DNA of 5,963 nt, from the NCBI GenBank assembly GCA_013204685.1, contig JABMSC010000133.1, forward strand, positions 1 to 5,963, given 5' to 3'. A program made the translations under genes and the position numbers. This document shows positions 1 to 5,005 of this stretch, piece by piece. Positions within the stretch are counted from its first letter, which is position 1. Every line of letters starts with the position of its first letter. Below the pieces are notes generated by a model. The model was not told where the DNA came from, searched no databases, and saw nothing but the letters and a program-made list of their open reading frames with translations. The DNA comes from Candidatus Omnitrophota bacterium. Its GTDB lineage: Bacteria; Omnitrophota; Gorgyraeia; Tantalellales; Tantalellaceae.

Positions 1-42
1 GGATATTGGTTTATGCTTGTTTAGAGCCTTTTAACTCGATCA

Positions 43-67
43 AAATACAGGAGAAATACAGGAGAAA
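43..67 (+). repeat. 11-bp tandem duplication carrying two Shine-Dalgarno copies
   Basis: The 11-base unit TACAGGAGAAA occurs at 46-56 and again, exactly, at 57-67; the period-11 match extends left to base 43. Each copy contains AGGAG. The second copy (60-64) lies 6 bases before the ATG at 71 and is well placed as a ribosome binding site. The first is 17 bases from the ATG, too far to act directly on that start. Confidence 0.8.
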
Positions 68-70
68 CAT

Positions 71-199
71 ATGGGTCTTGACTGGTTCGAATACTATCTT
101 CTGACTAATGACGTGCAAACACTCAGAGGTGAAATAAAAACCCTGAAAAATGAAATAAAAGAACTCAGGGAAGAACTAAAAAAGCTTAAGAACAAGTAA
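71..199 (+). CDS. Leucine-zipper microprotein, 42 aa
   Basis: No known family is recognised. ATG at 71 follows AGGAG at 60-64 with ideal spacing, and the frame closes with TAA at 197-199. The protein starts MGLDWFEYYLLTND, a short aromatic and acidic head. It then becomes one amphipathic Lys/Glu-rich helix with perfect heptad spacing: Leu18, Ile22, Leu25, Ile29, Leu32, Leu36, Leu39. With Ile22, Ile29 and Leu36 at one core position and Leu18, Leu25, Leu32 and Leu39 at the other, the pattern resembles the Ile-at-a, Leu-at-d arrangement of dimeric zippers. There is no signal peptide or membrane segment, so it is probably cytosolic and oligomeric. The start signal and regular heptads argue for a real gene, but its short length leaves doubt. 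Its role is unknown. Confidence 0.6.
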   Translation: MGLDWFEYYLLTNDVQTLRGEIKTLKNEIKELREELKKLKNK

Positions 200-220
200 G
201 CTGCCTGTCCGGCAGCTTAC
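196..220 (+). other. Perfect 10-bp hairpin overlapping the microprotein stop codon
   Basis: GTAAGCTGCC (196-205) pairs perfectly with GGCAGCTTAC (211-220) around the 5-base loop TGTCC. The TAA stop of the small gene lies inside the left arm. No T-run follows on the plus strand (the next bases are A-rich), so it is not a textbook intrinsic terminator. It could stabilise the 3' end of a short mRNA or act as a Rho-dependent or processing end. The structure is seen directly; the role is inferred. Confidence 0.6.
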
Positions 221-335
221 AAGAAAAACATAGCCCCGCTGATAACTGTCCCAACTGAAATACCCACCGCCATTTACCTCTTCCACGCTTAAAATAAGCC
301 ACAATATTCTTATTTCAAAAAAATCGAGAAAAAAT

Positions 336-347
336 TTGTCATGACAA
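336..347. promoter_or_regulatory. 12-bp perfect palindrome, possible operator
   Basis: TTGTCATGACAA reads identically on both strands. It overlaps the -35 region of the best promoter candidate for the TpsB gene, the usual place for a repressor or activator dimer. The regulator is not identifiable. The same A-rich motif, AAAAAATCGAG, lies on both sides, at 318-328 and 370-380. Confidence 0.4.
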
Positions 348-369
348 TGTTTATGGTGTAAACTACAAT
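341..369 (+). promoter_or_regulatory. Candidate sigma70-type promoter for the TpsB gene
   Basis: ATGACA (341-346, 5 of 6 to TTGACA), 17-base spacer, TACAAT (364-369, 5 of 6 to TATAAT). Transcription would start near 376, giving a leader of about 40 bases that keeps the weak ribosome site GAGAAG (405-410) before the ATG at 417. An overlapping alternative is TTGTCA (336-341), 17 bases, TAAACT (359-364). A perfect TATAAT at 399-404 is also present, but it would start RNA at about 411 and leave out the ribosome site. The remainder of 221-416 is AT-rich without a supported gene. Confidence 0.4.
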
Positions 370-416
370 AAAAAATCGAGTGTATATAACTATTATATTA
401 TAATGAGAAGACAACT

Positions 417-2558
417 ATGAATAATAGAAATACTATTGTGGTTTATATCGGTGTCCTGTTAATTGCCCTGGCAGGTGTCGTAATTTATTCACCTATTGCT
501 TCTGCCGTGCTGCCTCCAAATATACAATCAATGGCTGATCAAGCCTCAAGGGAAGTAGACACTTCATTACGGGAGGAAGCCGAAAAGAAGCTGAGCGGCC
601 CCCAGCAGGAGCCTACCCCTATCAAAAAAGAGGAACCAGAGGAAGAAGTCCCTGAAGGCCCCAGTTTTTTTGTCAAAGATATAAAAATTACAGGCGTTAA
701 AAGCGTCTCTCCGGACATCTTCGACACTATAATCGAAAGATATGAGAATAAAGATGTTTCCCTGGAACAGCTCAATGTTCTGGCTAAACAAATAGAAAGA
801 GAATATCTTAGAAAAGGCGTAATAGCGGCCTGCTTCCTCCCTCCTCAGGACATTGAAGAAGGTATTGTCACTTTACGGGTTGTGGAAGCTCAAATGGGAA
901 AACTGAAGATCGAAGGCGGTAGGTTCTTTCTGAATGAAAGAATAAAGTATTACTGGAACATACGTCCGGGCGAGGTCCTGCGTTATGACAAGATGAGCAA
1001 AAGCCTGCAATTCATGAACAAGAATCCTGACAGGGATGTTTCTGCTACGCTTCATGCCGGTGAAAAACCGGGGACCACTGATGTTCTTCTTGTCGCAAAA
1101 ACGCAGTTCCCCGTACATGTGTTCTATACCTATGACCACGAAGGCAATGTCTCCACAGGCCGGATACGTCAGGGGATGGGGATAAGAAGCAATAACGTCC
1201 TGGGACTGGACGACACGCTGCTTACCGGTTATACCTGGGGCAGAAGTTTCAGCGGTTTCTACATTTATCACACCCTGCCGGTAACAAATTTTGGTACCAG
1301 CGTAATGTACGGGTATTCCGACTCAAGATCTGTCCCAAAAAAAGAATTCACCATATTCGGCATTGGTTCCCGCTCCCAGAACACCAGCTTCTACGTTCAT
1401 CAGGATATCTATAATAAAAAGGCTGAATATGCCGGAGAAATTGCTTTCGGGTTCGACGCCAACGATAAGGTCACAACTACAAATGAAGGAACCATAACCC
1501 GCAACAGGTTCCGCATCATACGGGTTAAGGGCACTTATGTTATGCGCAGGCCCGGAAGTATACTTTATTTTAATCCGAAAATTTCTCAAGGGATCAATGG
1601 ATTCGGCTCCCGCAGAAAACGGGATCGTCAACCCGACCAGGCCACACAGATCTCCTCTTTTAGAAACACTTTCACTAAAGCCAACCTGGCCCTCTCTTAC
1701 ACGCAGATACTTCCGTTCGATATACGCGGGCATCTGAGGATGAACAGCCAGTTCGCCTCGGAACACCTGGCCTCTCAGGAACAGTTCGCGCTTGGCGGAA
1801 TAGATTCTGTAAGGGGATACCCCTCACAGGATTACATGGCGGATAACGCCTTTTCTACAAGCGTGGAATTAAGGATCCCGCCTTATATTGTGCCGAAGGA
1901 CTGGCGCCTCCCCTACGCTCCTGAGACAATACGGGACAGTGTAACAGGGATCGTATTCTTCGACCAGGCCTGGGGCGGGAAACGCGGCGCTCTTGCAGAC
2001 GGTGAACGCCGGCAGTGGAACCTGGCCAGCGTCGGTACGGGTCTGAGAATAAGGGCCTTCAACCAAATGCTCCTGCGTCTGGAATGGGGCTTTATTATAG
2101 GCAATCACTCTATGACCGAGAGGGCCGATTCGCGTTTTCACATCTCTCTTAACCTGGAAGACAAGATACCGGAAGAAATAGAAAGAATACTGAGGGAGAT
2201 CCATGAAAACAATCTCAGGAAGACCGCCTTGAGGCTGGTAGATAATGAGATGAAGCGGCCGGACAGCCCCGTGCGAAAGAAAATTTATTCCTATCTGGAT
2301 AAGGCAAGAAAAGCCGATGCGGAGGGCGATCTGAAAGCGGCCAAGATCTATTATACAAAGATCAAAAATATCGCTAATTCCCTGTATAAGCAATCCGAGG
2401 AGTACATAAGCCGGTGCATCAAGCAACAGGAAAAACTGGAAGCTTCAAATAAGCTTGCCATGGAAAATTATAAAGCGGGAGATATTGACCGTGCAAGAAG
2501 TATATGGGAAAAGGTCGTCAAGGATGCTCAGATAAAACCTCTTGTACTCGAAATGTAA
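417..2558 (+). CDS. TpsB/ShlB/FhaC-family outer-membrane transporter with TPR-like C-terminal extension
   Basis: This protein should export a partner (TpsA) across the outer membrane through a 16-strand barrel of the Omp85 superfamily. Residues 1-30 form a signal peptide (hydrophobic core 7-25, likely cleavage after Ala-Ser-Ala30). A Pro/Glu/Lys linker at 61-83 precedes a ShlB-type POTRA domain at about 84-158 and a second POTRA at about 160-228. The barrel spans about 232-580. It contains the family hallmark Val-Arg-Gly-Tyr at 465-468 (bases 1809-1820), the loop-6 motif that reaches into the barrel, and the strand GIVFFDQAWG at 511-520. At 713 residues it is longer than FhaC or ShlB (roughly 550-590). 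The excess is mainly residues 582-713, charged helices with TPR-like hairpins near 626-664 and 676-705, placed after the last strand and so predicted periplasmic. The start is chosen from the signal peptide; its ribosome site is weak. The substrate is not in the window. Confidence 0.88.
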   Translation: MNNRNTIVVYIGVLLIALAGVVIYSPIASAVLPPNIQSMADQASREVDTSLREEAEKKLSGPQQEPTPIKKEEPEEEVPEGPSFFVKDIKITGVKSVSPDIFDTIIERYENKDVSLEQLNVLAKQIEREYLRKGVIAACFLPPQDIEEGIVTLRVVEAQMGKLKIEGGRFFLNERIKYYWNIRPGEVLRYDKMSKSLQFMNKNPDRDVSATLHAGEKPGTTDVLLVAKTQFPVHVFYTYDHEGNVSTGRIRQGMGIRSNNVLGLDDTLLTGYTWGRSFSGFYIYHTLPVTNFGTSVMYGYSDSRSVPKKEFTIFGIGSRSQNTSFYVHQDIYNKKAEYAGEIAFGFDANDKVTTTNEGTITRNRFRIIRVKGTYVMRRPGSILYFNPKISQGINGFGSRRKRDRQPDQATQISSFRNTFTKANLALSYTQILPFDIRGHLRMNSQFASEHLASQEQFALGGIDSVRGYPSQDYMADNAFSTSVELRIPPYIVPKDWRLPYAPETIRDSVTGIVFFDQAWGGKRGALADGERRQWNLASVGTGLRIRAFNQMLLRLEWGFIIGNHSMTERADSRFHISLNLEDKIPEEIERILREIHENNLRKTALRLVDNEMKRPDSPVRKKIYSYLDKARKADAEGDLKAAKIYYTKIKNIANSLYKQSEEYISRCIKQQEKLEASNKLAMENYKAGDIDRARSIWEKVVKDAQIKPLVLEM

Positions 2559-2613
2559 TATCAGGGCCGGGGCAAACGGATACAGCAACCACAATGTAGG
2601 AACTTTTTAAGGA

Positions 2614-2658
2614 GTCAGCCTACTGTAAGATTTCAGAGGAATCTTATAGCGGGCTGAC
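2614..2658 (+). promoter_or_regulatory. Two-stem imperfect hairpin before the next ribosome binding site
   Basis: The outer stem GTCAGCC (2614-2620) pairs with GGCTGAC (2652-2658). The inner stem TAAGATT (2626-2632) pairs with AATCTTA (2640-2646) around a 7-base loop. The two are separated by a symmetric 5+5 internal loop. No T-run follows, so it does not look like a terminator. It ends 11 bases before the GGGAGG ribosome site at 2670-2675 and could tune translation or mRNA stability between the two genes. The 121-base spacer shows no other clear signal, so read-through from the TpsB gene is likely. Confidence 0.5.
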
Positions 2659-2679
2659 AGAATATCGTCGGGAGGGACA

Positions 2680-4056
2680 ATGCATAGATACAGGCGCTTT
2701 TTCGTGTTTTTTATAATGATCACGCTTATTACTCCCCCTTCATACGCGCAGGAAGCATCCGGCAAAAAAGAGGAGTTCGAAGTAAGCAATAAAAGCGTGG
2801 AAAAGGATTTTCCCTCCTATACGCAAAGTCTCAAACAGCTGATCAAAGAGGCGGAAAAGAACATAAAAAAAGTCAATGTCGAGCTGGAAGGAAGAAAGCG
2901 TGAAGAAGAAGCTCGAGAGCTCCACGAAGAAGGAAACCGCCTGTACAAAGAAGGTAATTTTGCCGAAGCAAAAAGCAAGTGGCAGAAGGCTCTCTCTATC
3001 GCGCAGGATCCTGATATGAAAGATTATATACGTCTCTCTGAAAGAAGAGCCGCCGAAGCCGAGAAACGCAAAAAGAAAGAGCGGAAGGAACAAAAGCAGC
3101 TGGAGAGGCAAAAACGCATAGAACTCCGGCAGAGGCAAGCCGAGGAAAAAAGACAGAAAAAGGAAGCCGCAAAAAGAGAACGCCGTAAGGTGAAACTGCG
3201 CCAGGAAGCTATACAGCGGGCTGAGCAAAAGTCGGCAAAAGTCGCGGCCTCACAAAAAGCCAAAGAAAAAGCAGTTCCTGAAACAAAACCCGAGACGAAG
3301 CCAGGTCCTCGGACAAAAGAAGCTCCGGAGAAAGAAAGTGCTGCAGCGCCTGGCGTCTCTAAGACCTACAAGGAAGGCGTACGCCTTTACGATGAAAAAA
3401 AATACGAAGAAGCTTACGAAAAGTTCAAAGATGTGCGCAAGCTTCAGCCGGGCTATGCGCGATCCAGCTACTATTTCCATTCGTGCGATTATATTCTCAA
3501 GACAAGAAAACCCGAAGACAAAAGCACCCCGGGAAGCACCTCCAGCATGGATATTAAAGAACATCAGAAGCTGCAAAGCACTATTGAGAAAAATCGCCTT
3601 AAAGAAGCAGCGCGCCAGAAAAAAGCCGCGAAAAAAGCACAACGCGACGCCGAAAATAAAAAACGTCTCGCCGAGAAAAAGGCCCGCCTTCAAAAGGAAA
3701 AAGAGCAGCGCGTTCTCAAGCTTGCCGAACAGAAAAAACAGAAAGCGCTGGAACGCCAGAAGCAGCTCGAAAAAAAGAAAGCTGCGGCCGCGGAAAAAAA
3801 GGCCCGCCTGAAAAAACGAAAACAGGAAAAGAAACCGCAAGCCACTCCGGAGAAAAAAGTAAGCCCTGCCGCCTCAAAAGGATCGATCGCACCACTCTAT
3901 AAAGAAGGGGTTAAGCTCTACGATGACAAAAAATATGCTGAGGCCTTTGAGATCTTTAAAAAGGTCCGTGAGATGGACCCATCTTATGAACGCATAAGTT
4001 ATTACTACCACTCCTCGGATTATCTTGTAAGAAATCTTGAGAAGAAATCCAAATAA
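2680..4056 (+). CDS. Exported TPR and charged coiled-coil protein, 458 aa
   Basis: No named family is recognised. ATG at 2680 follows GGGAGG (2670-2675). Residues 1-24 look like a signal peptide: basic start, FFVFFIMITLI core, cleavage probably near Ser-Tyr-Ala-Gln, implying a periplasmic location. The layout is modular. A TPR-like hairpin (about 77-110, with YKEGNFAEAKSKWQKA) is followed by a Lys/Arg/Glu-rich helix (about 112-195) and a Pro/Lys/Glu linker (196-225). Then come a second TPR-like module (230-273), a second charged helix (about 292-385) and a third module (407-450). Modules two and three are 28/44 identical, so they come from an internal duplication. The long helices are very basic and could be coiled coils or single alpha-helices, TolA-like in composition only. 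The gene lies 121 bases after the TpsB gene, whose tail carries a related TPR motif, which suggests a periplasmic scaffold or partner role. That role is inferred. Confidence 0.8.
   Translation: MHRYRRFFVFFIMITLITPPSYAQEASGKKEEFEVSNKSVEKDFPSYTQSLKQLIKEAEKNIKKVNVELEGRKREEEARELHEEGNRLYKEGNFAEAKSKWQKALSIAQDPDMKDYIRLSERRAAEAEKRKKKERKEQKQLERQKRIELRQRQAEEKRQKKEAAKRERRKVKLRQEAIQRAEQKSAKVAASQKAKEKAVPETKPETKPGPRTKEAPEKESAAAPGVSKTYKEGVRLYDEKKYEEAYEKFKDVRKLQPGYARSSYYFHSCDYILKTRKPEDKSTPGSTSSMDIKEHQKLQSTIEKNRLKEAARQKKAAKKAQRDAENKKRLAEKKARLQKEKEQRVLKLAEQKKQKALERQKQLEKKKAAAAEKKARLKKRKQEKKPQATPEKKVSPAASKGSIAPLYKEGVKLYDDKKYAEAFEIFKKVREMDPSYERISYYYHSSDYLVRNLEKKSK
3367..3498 (+). repeat. Internal protein repeat, copy 1 (residues 230-273)
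   Basis: This encodes YKEGVRLYDEKKYEEAYEKF through to the HSCDYIL end: a TPR-like helix pair followed by a Tyr-rich helix. It matches copy 2 at 28 of 44 residues, offset by 177 residues. The Tyr-Tyr-x-His-Ser-x-Asp-Tyr tail lies beyond an ordinary 34-residue TPR and is conserved in both copies, so it is likely part of the functional unit. Confidence 0.8.
3898..4029 (+). repeat. Internal protein repeat, copy 2 (residues 407-450)
   Basis: This encodes YKEGVKLYDDKKYAEAFEIF through to the HSSDYLV end. It sits at the C terminus of the protein, only 8 residues before the stop. Most differences from copy 1 are conservative (Arg/Lys, Glu/Asp, Tyr/Phe, Ile/Leu), as expected for an old duplication kept under selection. 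Confidence 0.8.
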
Positions 4057-4158
4057 CACTCCTCTCACACTTATATATCCTATCTAAGCAACTGGTCCTT
4101 ATGCCCTTAAATGGCTAAAACAGCTAGCTTTACACCATCCTAACAGCGGTTTCGTATC

Positions 4159-4187
4159 TCGACATATTCATTCTTATATCGTATAAT
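4159..4187 (+). promoter_or_regulatory. Strong sigma70-type promoter candidate for the cysteine-protein gene
   Basis: TCGACA (4159-4164, 5 of 6 to TTGACA), an ideal 17-base spacer and a perfect TATAAT (4182-4187). Transcription would start near 4194, giving a leader of about 65 bases. This suggests gene 4259-4765 can be transcribed independently of the two upstream genes, although no terminator is visible after 4056. The leader holds a 6-bp inverted repeat, ATTCAA (4225-4230) with TTGAAT (4235-4240), loop CTAA. The rest of 4057-4258 is AT-rich and shows nothing else supportable. Confidence 0.55.
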
Positions 4188-4258
4188 AAATATATTCCTA
4201 TTGATTAACTAAACAGAAAATACCATTCAACTAATTGAATTTTCAAAAAAGGGCAATT

Positions 4259-4765
4259 ATGCACACTTTTTTTATTAGAATTTGCCTGCGCTGTTGTTTA
4301 GTAACTTGTTTGTTCACAAGTCTATGCAGCGCAAACCAGAGTTTCTCACAGGAACTGAGAAACATACCCTCTTCTGTCCAGTCTCCCCAGACTCTGGCAA
4401 ACTGGTTTATGACAGAATTCAGTTACGTGTGGGAAATTCCGGACAGCTGGCAATCCCCTCAGGAAACTATCAACAAAAAAGCGGGTGACTGCGAAGATTT
4501 CGCTGCTCTTGCTTCAGCGTACCTGGGGTCGATCGGGATCCCTAACGACCTTATTATACTGGAATTTAAAGACCTGGATATCTCTCATGCGGTATGTGCC
4601 TGGAAAAACGAAAAAAACCGATATAATTTTATCTCAAACCAAACATTGGTCCGCACCGGCAAAAAGGACATACTGGAAGCCGTCGAAGAATATTACCCTG
4701 ACTGTGAAAAAATAGTTTTTTCCGACCTGGAGAAAAAACACTCTCAATCGATAGCGATGAGATAA
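4259..4765 (+). CDS. Exported transglutaminase-like / LapG-like cysteine protein, 168 aa
   Basis: The protein has a papain-like transglutaminase fold signature. GDCEDFA at 76-82 places the nucleophile Cys78 at a helix start, and His110 in SHAVCAW is the expected catalytic His. The third residue should be Asp in a strand shortly after; the aligned stretch RYNFISNQ (121-128) has Ser126-Asn127 there. The segment before Cys78 (YVWEIPDSWQSPQET) recalls the layout of LapG/C93-type proteases, but short transglutaminase-like proteins of unknown role look similar. Residues 1-25 are a Cys-rich signal peptide (Cys9, 12, 13, 17, 23) with cleavage likely after Cys-Ser-Ala25. No proper lipobox is seen (Leu-Val-Thr-Cys has Thr before Cys). 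Activity could be protease, transglutaminase or none. ATG 4259 is chosen over an in-frame TTG at 4235 because AGGG at 4250-4253 is suitably spaced and the signal peptide then starts cleanly. Confidence 0.75.
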   Translation: MHTFFIRICLRCCLVTCLFTSLCSANQSFSQELRNIPSSVQSPQTLANWFMTEFSYVWEIPDSWQSPQETINKKAGDCEDFAALASAYLGSIGIPNDLIILEFKDLDISHAVCAWKNEKNRYNFISNQTLVRTGKKDILEAVEEYYPDCEKIVFSDLEKKHSQSIAMR

Positions 4766-4795
4766 TAGTGGGCTGACTCATGGCTTGTCGGCGTA

Positions 4796-5005
4796 GTTTA
4801 GCGTTTAGCGGATAGCGTATCGTCGTCCGTGAGAATGACGGAATACGAACGACTGAATACGAATGATGGATTGCGAACCCTGAGCAACTGTGAACTGTGA
4901 ACTTATTCTGTGAGTTGCACCTAGTTCTGCACTTGACACTCAGCACCCAGCACTCTGCACACAGCACACAGCACTCTGCACGCAGCACTCAGCACTCAGC
5001 ACTAA
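4796..5005. repeat. Heptamer-periodic DNA tract, about 30 units
   Basis: Read in 7-base steps from 4796, the sequence falls into one register for 210 bases with several sub-families. GTTTAGC, GTTTAGC, GGATAGC start at 4796. ACGGAAT, ACGAACG, ACTGAAT, ACGAATG start at 4838. ACTGTGA occurs twice at 4887-4900. GCAC-type units run from 4929. Between these blocks the match is degenerate but the spacing is kept. The tract fills most of the spacer between two convergent genes and ends at base 5005, directly next to the stop codon of the minus-strand gene. The periodicity is seen; slippage or expansion as its origin is inferred. Bases 4766-4795 before it show no clear feature, and no intrinsic terminator is evident for either gene. 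Confidence 0.75.
4929..5005. repeat. Core of the heptamer tract: 11 units of GCAC-type repeat
   Basis: Successive units are GCACTTG, ACACTCA, GCACCCA, GCACTCT, GCACACA, GCACACA, GCACTCT, GCACGCA, GCACTCA, GCACTCA and GCACTAA. Consensus is GCACNCA; position 5 varies most. This is the least diverged and presumably youngest part of the tract. Because 7 is not a multiple of 3, each plus-strand frame gives a repeating heptapeptide without stops here, which produces spurious open frames. Confidence 0.9.

Noticed and set aside
17..46. Promoter for the microprotein: TTGTTT, 18 bases, CAAAAT
   Set aside because: The -10 match is poor and the window begins only 70 bases before the gene, so the true promoter may lie outside.
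173..312. Minus-strand short frame containing a double-glycine-like stretch (SVEEVNGGG), reminiscent of a bacteriocin leader
   Set aside because: No in-frame ATG; only TTG or ATT starts without a convincing ribosome site, and the frame runs antisense into the microprotein gene. No transporter or maturation gene is nearby.
3250..3840. Long Phe/Leu-rich minus-strand frame within the scaffold gene
   Set aside because: It is the shadow of Lys/Glu-rich codons (AAA, GAA, AAG) read on the opposite strand; the plus-strand frame has a signal peptide, ribosome site and repeated domains.
4107..4131. Terminator-like stem (TAAA...TTTA around AGCTAGCT) after the scaffold gene
   Set aside because: The stem needs a G-U pair and a 2-base bulge, is AT-rich and has no T-run.
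4816..4847. Terminator-like hairpin between the convergent genes (CGTAT, CCGT with ACGG, ATACG)
   Set aside because: Short arms are interrupted by an unequal 6/1 internal loop, no T-run on either strand, and the pairing is partly a by-product of the heptamer repeats.
4629..4988. Minus-strand open frame of 119 codons rich in Cys, Ala and Glu
   Set aside because: It is generated by the same heptamer tract and then runs antisense through the cysteine-protein gene; no recognisable domain.
4929..5005. Possible CRISPR array or iteron-type origin
   Set aside because: Units are 7 bases with no spacers, so not CRISPR. No replication gene or AT-rich unwinding element is beside it.
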